This document shows, one piece after another, positions 23,923 to 32,870 of a stretch of 33,219 bases of DNA (its first letter is position 1; every line of letters starts with the position of its first letter). Below the pieces are notes generated by a model. That model saw nothing but the letters and a program-made list of their open reading frames with translations, was not told where the DNA came from and ran no database searches. Origin of the DNA: Chloroflexota bacterium (GTDB lineage: Bacteria; Chloroflexota; Chloroflexia; Chloroflexales; Roseiflexaceae); the NCBI GenBank assembly GCA_013388755.1, contig JACAEQ010000038.1:1-33219 (forward strand), written 5' to 3'. The translations under genes were made by a program, and so were the position numbers.

Positions 23923-25275
23923 CTACATCGGGTTTGCTGTGAGTGGGAGATAGATCGCCGTAGCGGAGCAGACATACGGTCGTGTGCCGAGACCAAGCGT
24001 AGCCGCAGCATCGAGGCGATCAGGGGCAGGCGCACAGATGGGTTGCGCTGTTGTGATCAGGCGTTGCGCAACGTCAATGGCATTCAACCCTGGTTGATAC
24101 GCGCGGAGCAACGCCGCCACGCCAGCGACGTGCGGCGCAGCCATCGATGTCCCGCTCCAGGTGGCGTATGCTCCGCCGGGAACCGTGCTGATCACCTGAT
24201 CGCCGGGAGCACTGATCCGTACCCATGAACCGCGTGTCGAAAAACCGGCGAGTGTGTCGAACCGGGTGCTGGCAGCCACAGCAACCACCCCGTCGACGAC
24301 TTCGGCAGCAGGATACTGCGGTGTGCTGTCACCACCATTGCCGGCAGCAGCAACGACGACAGCGCCACCCGTCGTGCGACAACGATCATCGTCATCATCA
24401 CCATCATCGTCATCATCACCGTTATCGTCATCATTCACACAGGCAACCTCGGCCACAATCTGTTCCAGCAGTTGCGTGCGCCGCAGCGTGCCGAGACTCA
24501 GATTGATGACGCCGGCGCCGTCATTCGTATTCGGGTCGCCATCCGGATCGACCGCATAACGCAGACCTTCGGCAAGCACCCAGATATTGCCCACGCCATC
24601 CCGGTCCAGCACACGTATCGGCATGATCTGTGCCTCAGGGGACACCAGGGCCACCAGTCCCGCAACGTGGGTGCCATGACCGTAACCGGCATTGACGCCG
24701 GCGCTGCCTTCTTCTTGTGGAATGGCATCGAAATCAACGAAGTCGAAACCGGGAACGAGACGCCCCGCCAGTACCGGGTGGCTCATGTCGACACCGGTAT
24801 CCAGCACTGCCACAACAACACCGGCGCCGCGACTGATCGCGTGCGCCTCGCTCAACCGCAGTTTCTGCGGTGTCCACTGTGTGGCATACGTGCCGGCATC
24901 GCCACCAATGACCCATCGACTCCGACCCCGTCGCCCTTCCGGGGTTTGTGCCAGATAGTTCGGTTCGGCAAACTCGACCCGCGCATCGCCTCCGCCACCG
25001 GATGGTTTGATCTGTTCGGCTTTGACCTGTGGATCAGCCCCATCGCTCATACGCAATCGATAGATCGGACGCGTACCGAACTGATCGAGCGGCGGCAGTG
25101 AAAGATTGTACTGTCCGGCAACAGCAGGCAGATCGGCGCTGTTGAACAGCTTGATCACAATCTCACCGGCAACATACTCATTGGCGCTCTGCGCCTGTGC
25201 CAGCGGTGCAACAAGAAACGGAAACAGCAACGCCAGCGACATCAGGCTTATACGGAGAACCACGCGCACTTGCAT
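23923..25275 (-). CDS. Secreted subtilisin-like serine protease (S8)
   Basis: 450 residues. A signal peptide (about 1-29, hydrophobic core then AQAQS) is followed by a propeptide-like region up to about 110 and then the S8 catalytic domain. Its triad is Asp159 (VLDTGVD), His200 (GYGHGTHVAG) and Ser377 (GTSMAAPHVAG), with oxyanion Asn313 (AAAGNGG). Between the His and Ser blocks is an Asp-rich loop at 281-297 flanked by Cys279 and Cys299. It is probably exported and self-activated. AAGGAG lies before the ATG at 25275. It follows the CHAT gene on the same strand with a MITE-like repeat between, so co-transcription is possible but not assured. Confidence 0.93.
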   Translation of the reverse strand: MQVRVVLRISLMSLALLFPFLVAPLAQAQSANEYVAGEIVIKLFNSADLPAVAGQYNLSLPPLDQFGTRPIYRLRMSDGADPQVKAEQIKPSGGGGDARVEFAEPNYLAQTPEGRRGRSRWVIGGDAGTYATQWTPQKLRLSEAHAISRGAGVVVAVLDTGVDMSHPVLAGRLVPGFDFVDFDAIPQEEGSAGVNAGYGHGTHVAGLVALVSPEAQIMPIRVLDRDGVGNIWVLAEGLRYAVDPDGDPNTNDGAGVINLSLGTLRRTQLLEQIVAEVACVNDDDNGDDDDDGDDDDDRCRTTGGAVVVAAAGNGGDSTPQYPAAEVVDGVVAVAASTRFDTLAGFSTRGSWVRISAPGDQVISTVPGGAYATWSGTSMAAPHVAGVAALLRAYQPGLNAIDVAQRLITTAQPICAPAPDRLDAAATLGLGTRPYVCSATAIYLPLTANPM

Positions 25276-25290
25276 AAGACTGCTCCTTAG

Positions 25291-25437
25291 CCTATCCGAA
25301 AACGCCGCGTGTCATTACGAGGAGCGTCAGCGACCGCCTGCAGCGAGCAAAGCGTGGCTGAAGCACTCGCGGCATTTGATACGGAGATGACTTTGCTCGC
25401 AATGCCATCTGACCTTCCGTTATGGGGACAGGCTCTT
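25291..25437. repeat. MITE-like element, diverged copy
   Basis: The left end CCTATCCGAAAAC (25291-25303), preceded by CTTAG, and the following GTCATTACGAGGAGCGTCAGCGA-type interior match the element at 5554-5680. The right end is different (GGGGACAGGCTCTTT near 25424-25438), resembling another terminal sequence, so this copy may be a hybrid or heavily mutated. It sits between the CHAT and subtilase genes. Confidence 0.65.
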
Positions 25438-25438
25438 T

Positions 25439-28345
25439 CTATTCGGAATCAGACAGGGCAACCATTGCCACTCTAACAGAGCGCCCGGTGTGGACGAAAA
25501 TACAATGTGACAAGGAGAAAGAGAAAATCCGGACTGGCGAACCCTCACCATCGACCGACGAGGGTGAACGGTGCCAGAAGAACGGGTGAGGATAGCGATC
25601 CATCAATGCGCGCTGCGCCTGGCGTAACGCGGCGGCGGGTCGTTCGCCGGCGCGCAGCAGCGTGTAGAACGTCGTCATCAACTCCGCCGTCGTCGAATCA
25701 TCAACCGTCCAGAGGCTCACCAGGATCGATGGCGCACCCGCAGCAAGAAATCCGCGCGTCAGACCGATCACCTCATCGCCGGGCGCCAGCGTGCTCATAC
25801 CGGTCTCGCAGGCGCTCAGAACGACAAGTTCACATGCAAGCCTGAGTTGATACACATCAAGCGTTGTCAGCCATCCATCGGCGAGTCGCACCGAAGAAAA
25901 GAGAGGGCTATCGGGGCGAAACTGCCCGTGACACGCCAGATGGAGGATGCCTGCCTGCGGTGCATGCTGCTGCAGCGCAGCCAGAGTCGCCTCGCTGTCG
26001 AGCAACATGACACGATCCGCCCACAACGGCGCAATCGCCTCGATTTCATCGCGCACCCGTGGCGCGCGCGCGTCCGACACACCGATGAACACACCCTGTT
26101 CCTGGTACGGCGCACGCTGCTGGAGACAATGGAACAACACCGATGCGCTGGGAACCGTGCACACTTCATACCGCTCAATCACATGCTGATCGCCGTCGAA
26201 GAGTGCATGAAATGGCGCATAGTGCAGCGCCCGGTGCGGCACGATCATCAATCGACGATGATCGATCAACGCTTCCAGCGGGCGCAGCAGGGCATCGTAG
26301 AGCCGCGCCAGATAATGCCGCGCGCGCTTCAGGAGCAACGGCGCATGATCGGTTTTCCGTCCAGCATCGCGGCGCAATGCATCGATCTGAAAGCGCAAAT
26401 GATCGATTGCCGCTGCAACACCCGGCTCATCCGCCATAAGGCGCACCACCCGAACCTGGTCGGATGTCACGACGAACGCCAGCAACTCCTCATCGAGGCT
26501 GTAATATTCAATCAACACTGTTTCGGTTCCCAGCACCTCCTGGAGACCGGCGAGGTCGAACGACGACGCCATCATTGGACTACCGCCACGCTGCTGTATC
26601 TGGCGGGTCAGTTCGAGAATGGCCGTCTCATACTGTTGAACCGTTGTCTGAAGAGCAACAACTGTTGTGTGATCATACTGCTCGCTCTCCATTGCACGGC
26701 TCAGACGCTGGTAGCACCAGTTCAACTCCTGACGCAATGCCGCGAGACGACCGGACGCTTCCACCTCGAAAGAGTCAAGCGGATGCACGCATGTTTCCAG
26801 AACCGACCCGCCCAGCATTTCCACCAGCGCGCGTGAGCGGGCACGCTCAACATAATGAAGGGAGTCAATCACGCGTCCGGTGTCGAGACAGATGCGCACC
26901 ATCTCCTGAAACGGCGAGAGTTTGTCGGAAACGAAGGCGGTACGAAACTCTTCGGCAGGAAGGGGAGCGCGCATCTGTTCGATCATGGTGATCGCGCGCT
27001 CGAGCTGGTCTTCGGCTGCTGCGCGATCACCACGAGCGCTGGCGAGGAGACCGAGCGATGTTGCGCTGCGCTGGGCGATCTGCGGGGCTGAGCCGATTTC
27101 GGCTTCCTGATAGGTTGCCCGCAGGATGGGAAAAGCTTCGGCGAGTTCGCCGGCTGCGCGCAGCGCTTCGCCGTGCAGCCATGCCGCATAGAGGCGCCGG
27201 AGCCGGTTATTTGCGGCAAGAAATACCTGTTCAGCGCGCGCCGCCATCGCAGCCGCGGCGTGAAACTGCCCCTCACGGTAGAGCAGGTGTGCTTCGAACA
27301 GGGTGACAAGCGCCACGCTGACTTCGTTTCCTTCAGTCTCAAACAGCTGGCGCGCCTGAAGAAATCGCTGACGTGCGGCAGCATGATTGCCGAGGAGCAA
27401 CGCCGTTTGCCCGTGGTGCGCCAGCGCCCATGCCTGCTCGGCGCGCATCCCCAGGGAGGCGAATACCGGGGTGACGCGAGCATAGATCGCGTCCGCTTCA
27501 GCAATAAGGTTGAGTTCGAGGTAGGCTTCAGCCAGTTCCAGATCTGCGTAGGCCGACTCGTGTGGCATACCCAGGGTGTGGTAGCGCCGCCGCGAGCGCT
27601 CCAGATACTCCAGCGCCTGATCGTAGCGTCCCTGAGCCAGCGCCAGATTCCCCAGATTGCACTCGGTCAACGCCTGGATGACATCGAGACCCGCTTCTGC
27701 TGCGCGGCGCAGCGCCTGTTCGTACAGATGACGCGCTGCAACAAATCGGTGCTGGCGCACCAGAACATCAGCCAGCGCATTTTCGATACTTGCCAGCAAC
27801 GCCGGTTCTCCGGCAGACTGAAAACGTGCATAAGCGGCAAGATAGTACTGTTCCGACTCGGCGTACCGGTCACGGCGCAGCGCGATATGTCCCAGATTCA
27901 ATTCGATACGTCCGACGGTGATGTCATCGCCATGCACCAACAACGTGTCGCGCGCTGCGATACCGCACATCACTGCTTCATCATACCGCCCCAGCATCGC
28001 CAGCGCCATCAATTTCCCAACCTGGACGCGCGCTGCAGTGTGGGGTTGGTCAAGGCGGCGAAACCGCTCAGCCGCAGCATCGAGGTCGTTGATAGCACGC
28101 TCCATACGTCCGGCTGCAAGCGCAGCAATGCCGGAGGTCCAGGTTGCCAGCGCATGGATTTCGGGATCACCGGTGTGTTCTGCCAGAAGGTCAAGCGCCG
28201 CTGCCGCTTCCACCGCCTGTGACGGATCGCTATCCCATGTGGCATAGCAGATTTCCTTGATAGCAATTGCCAGTGCAATGCCCACCAGCGCAGCATGCTC
28301 CTCAAGGAGCGCTGCGCGCTGGCGTTCATCGGCATCGACCAGCAT
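25439..28345 (-). CDS. TPR-CHAT (caspase-like) protease, C-terminus frameshifted
   Basis: 968 residues from the ATG at 28345. The first two thirds are TPR-like helical repeats (for example AYADLELAEAYLELNLIAEADAIY). A coiled-coil linker leads to a CHAT domain (about 690-930). Its Cys protease dyad is intact: His near 805 (HLACHGQF) and Cys near 845 (VLSACETG). CHAT is the caspase-related clan of separase and of Craspase, so an inducible peptidase with TPR-sensed partners is expected. After HPFFW the reading departs from family. One extra base at 25574 would give FFWAPFTLVGRW and a stop at 25545, so the last 40 or so residues are an artefact tail. A GTG at 28414 is an alternative start, overlapping the upstream gene. 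Confidence 0.88.
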   Translation of the reverse strand: MLVDADERQRAALLEEHAALVGIALAIAIKEICYATWDSDPSQAVEAAAALDLLAEHTGDPEIHALATWTSGIAALAAGRMERAINDLDAAAERFRRLDQPHTAARVQVGKLMALAMLGRYDEAVMCGIAARDTLLVHGDDITVGRIELNLGHIALRRDRYAESEQYYLAAYARFQSAGEPALLASIENALADVLVRQHRFVAARHLYEQALRRAAEAGLDVIQALTECNLGNLALAQGRYDQALEYLERSRRRYHTLGMPHESAYADLELAEAYLELNLIAEADAIYARVTPVFASLGMRAEQAWALAHHGQTALLLGNHAAARQRFLQARQLFETEGNEVSVALVTLFEAHLLYREGQFHAAAAMAARAEQVFLAANNRLRRLYAAWLHGEALRAAGELAEAFPILRATYQEAEIGSAPQIAQRSATSLGLLASARGDRAAAEDQLERAITMIEQMRAPLPAEEFRTAFVSDKLSPFQEMVRICLDTGRVIDSLHYVERARSRALVEMLGGSVLETCVHPLDSFEVEASGRLAALRQELNWCYQRLSRAMESEQYDHTTVVALQTTVQQYETAILELTRQIQQRGGSPMMASSFDLAGLQEVLGTETVLIEYYSLDEELLAFVVTSDQVRVVRLMADEPGVAAAIDHLRFQIDALRRDAGRKTDHAPLLLKRARHYLARLYDALLRPLEALIDHRRLMIVPHRALHYAPFHALFDGDQHVIERYEVCTVPSASVLFHCLQQRAPYQEQGVFIGVSDARAPRVRDEIEAIAPLWADRVMLLDSEATLAALQQHAPQAGILHLACHGQFRPDSPLFSSVRLADGWLTTLDVYQLRLACELVVLSACETGMSTLAPGDEVIGLTRGFLAAGAPSILVSLWTVDDSTTAELMTTFYTLLRAGERPAAALRQAQRALMDRYPHPFFWHRSPSSVDGEGSPVRIFSFSLSHCIFVHTGRSVRVAMVALSDSE

Positions 28346-28359
28346 AGAGGCGAAGGTGT

Positions 28360-28962
28360 TCAGATCGAGGGCGCTAATGGACTCAACTCCAGACGCTCGA
28401 CGGCAATCTCGCACATTCGCAGGGTAATCAGCAGCGAATATACACCTGCGTCCACCAGCGGCAGATGGAACTCCCCCAACTCATTGAGCGGTACACTGAT
28501 CGTTCGATCGCCTCCCTGGAGCGTTACGGAGCCGTCGATCTCAGGACCAAGCACCTGCCCGCGAAGGTGCCACTGCCCGGCGCGTGGCAGAACTTGCAGG
28601 TCGAGGTCATAATCTTCTGCACGATAGGTCAGGCTTCGTACCGATGTCGGATCGGACCGCAACCCGACGGCCAGTGGCGCCTGCCAGCTATCGCCCAGGA
28701 GTGTCGCAATAAACCGCCGCACGATCTCACCCTTTGGGGCTGGAGTGGGTGGCTGCATCAGGCGCAGTGCACGAGCAATCACGTGCTCCGGGGCATCGAC
28801 ACTGTCATCGTCACGAATCAGGCTGATAAGCGCCTCGAACTCCTGCAACTCGGCCTGGGCAACAGGATCGGTTGCAATACGCGCACGCAGTGCAGCGGCT
28901 TCGGATGGCGGGAGCCGGCCCTCGGCTAGATCGATAATCTGTTCAGCAGTGATCGGTGTCAT
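28360..28962 (-). CDS. Soluble anti-sigma-like protein of the CHAT cluster
   Basis: 200 residues. The N-terminal 65 residues (ITAEQIIDLAEGRLPPSEAAALRARIATDP) resemble the helical anti-sigma domain that binds ECF sigma factors, but the zinc ligands His-x3-Cys-x2-Cys are absent. The C-terminal half is beta-rich (WHLRGQVLGPEIDGSVTLQGG, GEFHLPLVDAGVYSLLITL), like a small Ig or carboxypeptidase-regulatory fold. There is no membrane helix, so the protein should be cytoplasmic. AAGGAG lies about 11 bases before the ATG. It lies 77 bases after the ECF sigma gene and 15 bases before the CHAT start. I infer that it holds the sigma factor and responds to a signal; this has not been shown for this family here. 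Confidence 0.7.
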   Translation of the reverse strand: MTPITAEQIIDLAEGRLPPSEAAALRARIATDPVAQAELQEFEALISLIRDDDSVDAPEHVIARALRLMQPPTPAPKGEIVRRFIATLLGDSWQAPLAVGLRSDPTSVRSLTYRAEDYDLDLQVLPRAGQWHLRGQVLGPEIDGSVTLQGGDRTISVPLNELGEFHLPLVDAGVYSLLITLRMCEIAVERLELSPLAPSI

Positions 28963-29039
28963 AGGGACCGGTTCTCCTTCAGTCGGTCGCTTTCAAGCAG
29001 TTCCACGATAACAGAGCTTAAACGATCCCCGAAAATACA

Positions 29040-29606
29040 TCATGCTCCGCTTCCTTCCAGCACGCGACGCAATTTTTGCAGGCACCGGGCGCGGGTCGGA
29101 CCAATACTACCCTCCGGGATCTCCAGCTGACTGGCGATGTCGCTATACAACGGCGGATCAGAACGATAGAAGAGCAGCGTCAGCAAGGTGCGACACCGAT
29201 CATCCAGTTGTTCCAGCGCCCGACGAACAGCATGCTGGCGCTCGATGCGCTCCAGCAGTTCATCAGGTAGCAATGCGGTATCAGGAATCTGCATCGCAGG
29301 CGATTGCTCATCATCCTGATCGAGCGATTCCGAAGGACGTGTGCGGCGCACCTGTCGCCAGCTTTCTCGACGTGCCGTGGTTGCCAGCCAGGCGCCAATA
29401 CGGTCAGGTTGCTCAATCTTCGACAGGTTTTCGAGAAGCGCAACACAAACCCGCTGAAACACTTCAGCAGCATCATCATCGCCTAATCCGATGCGACGTG
29501 GAATTGTATAGATCAGACGCTGATACCGGCGCACCAGCGTCTCCCATCCCATTGCATCGCCGCGCTGACAGGCTTTGACAAGCGCTGCATCATCATCTAT
29601 GCGCAT
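29040..29606 (-). CDS. ECF-type RNA polymerase sigma factor
   Basis: 188 residues with sigma region 2 (about 20-85: WETLVRRYQRLIYTIPRRIGLGDDDAAEVFQRVCVALLE) and region 4 (about 125-185: ALEQLDDRCRTLLTLLF, YSDIASQLEIPEGSIGPTRARCLQKLRRVL), joined by a short linker and lacking region 3. This is the layout of group 4 (ECF) factors. AGAGG lies 9 bases before the ATG at 29606. It is the first gene of the anti-sigma, CHAT, subtilase run and has a TTGCCG-17-TAGAAT promoter. Whether it drives its own operon is not shown. Confidence 0.92.
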   Translation of the reverse strand: MRIDDDAALVKACQRGDAMGWETLVRRYQRLIYTIPRRIGLGDDDAAEVFQRVCVALLENLSKIEQPDRIGAWLATTARRESWRQVRRTRPSESLDQDDEQSPAMQIPDTALLPDELLERIERQHAVRRALEQLDDRCRTLLTLLFYRSDPPLYSDIASQLEIPEGSIGPTRARCLQKLRRVLEGSGA

Positions 29607-29647
29607 GCACGGAACCTCTCGACCGGTTGCGGAGAGCGCCGCAGGCT

Positions 29648-29676
29648 ATTCTAGCGTGAAAAGCGGCGTGCGGCAA
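29648..29676 (-). promoter_or_regulatory. Promoter of the ECF sigma - CHAT cluster
   Basis: On minus, TTGCCG (29676-29671) and TAGAAT (29653-29648) are 17 bases apart and 42 bases before the start codon. This is a housekeeping-type promoter rather than an ECF-type one (no AAC motif). Confidence 0.5.
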
Positions 29677-29712
29677 GAGGAACCGTGCAGCGATGCCGAG
29701 TAGACGGGGCGT

Positions 29713-31554
29713 TCACGTACTACCGGCACGAAATAACCGGGCATAGACGCCATTGGTTGCGAACAGATCGGTGTGGCTTCCAACTTCAACCACACGACCG
29801 CGTTCGAGTACGTAAATGCGATCAGCAAGGTGGAGCGTCGCCGGACGGTGCGCCGACACGATAACCGTGCGCTGCTGAGCAATCTGACGTAACGTTCTGG
29901 CGAGTTGTTCTTCGGCGCCGGCATCAAGAGCGGAAGCGGCTTCGTCCAGCAGAAGGATGGGCGGATCGGCGGCGAGCGCGCGGGCAAGCGCAACCATCTG
30001 GCGTTGACCGCCCGAAAGGTTGCCGCCACCAGGACCAACCCGCGTCTGCCATCCGTTCGGCAGTCTGGCGACCAGCTGATCGACGCCGGTCAATTCCGCG
30101 GCCCGCTGGATCTGTTCTTCAGGAATGCCGCTGCGCACGCCATACAGAATGTTTTCCGCGATGGCACCGTCCAGGAGCGGTGCATCCTGAGGGACGAAGC
30201 CGATTGCTGCACGCAACGAGTCAAGCGCAACCTCACCGATCGATTGACCATCGATGCAGATCCGTCCGGTGGAAGGCTGACGGAGACCCAGGATCAACTC
30301 CAGCAACGTGCTTTTCCCGGCACCGTTCGGTCCTGTAATGGCGATGAGTTCGCCGCGTCGAGCGTGGAGGGTCACGTTCCGCAATACTGTGCCGCGCTCT
30401 GAACGCCGGCAGGTCACTCCTTCAACCATCACTTCACCATCGCTCACGCGCAACCGGGGGCGTGTATCGCGCACCGGTCGCTCAGACGCCACATTCATGG
30501 TCTGCTGGAGGCGTTCCAGTGAGATGTACGATTCCTGGAAGATGCGGTTGGCAAGTGCGATCCGCTGGAAGATCGGAATGATCAGACCCAGCATCGTGTA
30601 AAACAAGACCAGACCGCCAGCAGTAATCCGCCCCGAAGAGACTTCAAGCGTAGCCAGCGCCAGCACGATGACGCTGCTCAACGCCACGACACCGGCGGCA
30701 AGACCTTGAAGTGCGCCGCTCTGCGAGGCCCGTCGCGCGCCGTTACGTGCAAGCCGGCGCGCCAGACGCTTCAGCCGGCGCTCTTCGGCCATCTGCCGCA
30801 CATACGTCTTGATGACCACCATTCCTTCAAGTCGATCATGCAGATACGCAGCCAGGCGACTCCGACTGCGCCGCGCTGCCCGGCTGGCGTGGCGCAGGGA
30901 TGGGTTGAGCCGGTAGAACAGCACCAAGTACACCGGCATCACCAGCGCCACGCCAAGCGTCATCCGCCAGTTGATGATCATCAGCGCCGCCAGGATCGCC
31001 CCGAGCAAAAGCATGTCCTGCGCCAGTTGCACCATTCCCTGGGCGATCAGGCGCTGCAACATGCGCGTATCGCTGATAAAACGCAGCGAGAGGCGTCCAG
31101 GACCGCAACGATGCACATAATCCAGCGGAACGTCCTGCAGGTGCCCCCACAGGCGAGTACGGATGCGCGCCGCCACCCCTTCACCCAGATCGCCGATCTG
31201 CGCCTGCTGGCGTGCGACCAGGAAACCGCGCGCCAGCGCCATGACCGCCAGCAGGACCAGGAGTAGCCAGTGGCCGTTCATCCCGGCTGAGCGCGAGTCA
31301 TGTGCGGCATCAAGCATCACATCCACAAAGATGCCGATAATCACCGGCGTTGTGGTCTCTGTGATCGTGAGCAGCAACGTGGTCGCCGCAACGGCCAGCA
31401 GGCGTCGTCGATCCGGGCGGAGAAAGGGAGCGAGCCAGAGCAGCACGCGCACGAAACGGCTGGCCCGCACTCGCTCTCTCACTCGCTCTCCCACCTTTCG
31501 GAAGAAAACCGGCGAACGCAGGTTCTCAATCGTGTGGTAGAGATTATGCAGCAT
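29713..31554 (-). CDS. ABC exporter half-transporter (membrane domain fused to ATPase)
   Basis: 613 residues. The N-terminal type IV exporter membrane domain (about 30-340) has six hydrophobic segments. The nucleotide-binding domain (about 375-605) has Walker A GPNGAGKST, Q-loop GFVPQDAPLL, signature NLSGGQRQM, Walker B ILLLDEAASALD and switch His in SAHRPATLH. It should dimerise and export lipids, peptides or small molecules. I chose the ATG at 31554 because it overlaps the upstream stop by 11 bases; the longer frame from 31680 would run through the upstream gene. It is the third gene of a coupled trio with a P-loop NTPase and a small Cys protein. The substrate is unknown. Confidence 0.9.
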   Translation of the reverse strand: MLHNLYHTIENLRSPVFFRKVGERVRERVRASRFVRVLLWLAPFLRPDRRRLLAVAATTLLLTITETTTPVIIGIFVDVMLDAAHDSRSAGMNGHWLLLVLLAVMALARGFLVARQQAQIGDLGEGVAARIRTRLWGHLQDVPLDYVHRCGPGRLSLRFISDTRMLQRLIAQGMVQLAQDMLLLGAILAALMIINWRMTLGVALVMPVYLVLFYRLNPSLRHASRAARRSRSRLAAYLHDRLEGMVVIKTYVRQMAEERRLKRLARRLARNGARRASQSGALQGLAAGVVALSSVIVLALATLEVSSGRITAGGLVLFYTMLGLIIPIFQRIALANRIFQESYISLERLQQTMNVASERPVRDTRPRLRVSDGEVMVEGVTCRRSERGTVLRNVTLHARRGELIAITGPNGAGKSTLLELILGLRQPSTGRICIDGQSIGEVALDSLRAAIGFVPQDAPLLDGAIAENILYGVRSGIPEEQIQRAAELTGVDQLVARLPNGWQTRVGPGGGNLSGGQRQMVALARALAADPPILLLDEAASALDAGAEEQLARTLRQIAQQRTVIVSAHRPATLHLADRIYVLERGRVVEVGSHTDLFATNGVYARLFRAGST

Positions 31555-32614
31555 AGCGGAAGGCCTGTGACTCGCCAACTGCCGCAGCCTTTGGAGCGTC
31601 AACCAGGTCCAGCAGGATTTCACCGTAAACGAGGCGCTCAATACTGAGGCACGGTATACCTGCTTCCTCTTCCACTTCACGGAGTGCCAGCGGACTTGCC
31701 GTAACCAGACCGGTCACGGCACGGATGGGCCAGCCATCGGCGCGCAGACGGCGCACGCCACATTCCGCTCCAAGGCTATCACCGGCAGAAAAGAACACAT
31801 GATCCACCCGTGCGCGAAAGGCCTTGCTTGCGAGCAACATGCGGGTCTCGCGCTGAAAGATGCCATCAGCAATCTCGATAATGCTGTAGTCGGGTTCAAT
31901 AGCCGCAAGGCGGTCGAAGAGATCATCGCAGATGGCAAGCAGGTCGTCCTGATTGAGCATGTATGTCGAAGGGAAGCCGCAGTGCGTAAAATCGAACACC
32001 GGATCGGCACCGCAACTTCTGAAGAAGCGGCCATCCTTGCCGGCGGCAGTGCCGGTGACCTTGGCGGCTGCAACGCGCATACCGGCACGACTGAGCGCAC
32101 GCGCCAGTGTGCCGACCGTCGTCGTTTTGCCGGAATTCATTGACGTTCCGACGACGAGAATCACCTGACCAGCTTGCAGCGCTCGTGGGGCGGGAGTGGC
32201 AAACGAGTGGAGATTGAGGGAGACGCCCGAAGCATCACACAATGCGCCCAACACTCGCAGGCGCGTCGGAGCGCCCATCGAACTGTGCATCGAGCAGACT
32301 TCGCCGCAAACGCCGCCTATCGAGAGCAAATCACACTGGTCAGTCCAGTGTGCCGGAACATATCCCTCATACTGATCGGTCGCATACCGGTTCCCGAATG
32401 CGCCGATGATCAGGTCGCCGGGAAAAATGTTCAGGGTAAATCCGTTGATCGTCTCAATGGCGACATGTTTCCCGACACTGACGACTTCTGCAAGCAGCAG
32501 ATCACCAATGCGCGGACTGCCGGAAGGAGCAAGATATCCAATACACGCATCGTCAGGCACAATGTGGGTTGTATACGTGCGCTTCACCTGACGGAGATCG
32601 ATCCGTCTCATCAT
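31544..32614 (-). CDS. P-loop NTPase, DUF1611/MobB-like
   Basis: 356 residues. An N-terminal beta-rich domain of about 150 residues (IGYLAPSGSPRIGDLLLAEVV, GDLIIGAFGNRYATDQYEGYVP) precedes a P-loop domain with Walker A GTSMNSGKTTT. Strands typical of SIMIBI-class ATPases such as MobB and the DUF1611 family follow (AAAKVTGTAAGKD, YSIIEIADGIFQRE). A Cys/His-rich patch lies near 205-215 (FRSCGADPVFDFTHCGFPS). The reaction is unknown. AGGAG lies 7 bases before the ATG at 32614. The start overlaps the small gene upstream by four bases, and the end overlaps the ABC exporter. Confidence 0.7.
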   Translation of the reverse strand: MMRRIDLRQVKRTYTTHIVPDDACIGYLAPSGSPRIGDLLLAEVVSVGKHVAIETINGFTLNIFPGDLIIGAFGNRYATDQYEGYVPAHWTDQCDLLSIGGVCGEVCSMHSSMGAPTRLRVLGALCDASGVSLNLHSFATPAPRALQAGQVILVVGTSMNSGKTTTVGTLARALSRAGMRVAAAKVTGTAAGKDGRFFRSCGADPVFDFTHCGFPSTYMLNQDDLLAICDDLFDRLAAIEPDYSIIEIADGIFQRETRMLLASKAFRARVDHVFFSAGDSLGAECGVRRLRADGWPIRAVTGLVTASPLALREVEEEAGIPCLSIERLVYGEILLDLVDAPKAAAVGESQAFRYAA

Positions 32615-32823
32615 ACAATTTCTCCTGATGATGTTCTTAGAAGAGCGGCTACCAGCGACTGCATAATCGCAGGCATTTCAACAGAGCGGCGAACAGCACA
32701 ATAAATACAGCCCGACTCGCAGACGTGCATCAATCCCGGTGAAACTGTCGGGTGGACGACGCCTGGTACGCGTTTTGCGGACCCGATAGTACACAGCAGA
32801 CACGCCGGGTCCGGCGCATGCAA
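32611..32823 (-). CDS. Small Cys-rich protein with TTG start, first gene of the exporter operon
   Basis: 70 residues. It has CLLC at 8-11, then about 25 residues further on H-x-C-x3-C-x2-C (HVCESGCIYC), a spacing that could bind zinc or an iron-sulfur cluster. The start is TTG at 32823, supported by a perfect AGGAGG 7 bases upstream. The stop overlaps the P-loop gene start (ATGA). These two signals make it a likely real gene despite its size. I do not recognise the family. It could be a small regulator, a metal-binding partner of the NTPase, or an exported peptide precursor; the last is speculation, since there is no leader of GG type. Confidence 0.6.
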   Translation of the reverse strand: MHAPDPACLLCTIGSAKRVPGVVHPTVSPGLMHVCESGCIYCAVRRSVEMPAIMQSLVAALLRTSSGEIV

Positions 32824-32870
32824 ACTCAGTACCTCCTGCGACCGCGCCGGTTTTCACTGGCGGGATTCAT

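Noticed and set aside
24254-24559. Plus-strand frame rich in Ser over the Asp-coding microsatellite
   Set aside because: Antisense of the subtilase Asp loop; the minus frame has a complete S8 triad.
27173-28222. 349-residue open frame on plus, antisense to the CHAT gene
   Set aside because: Covers the TPR region in reverse; no recognisable features.
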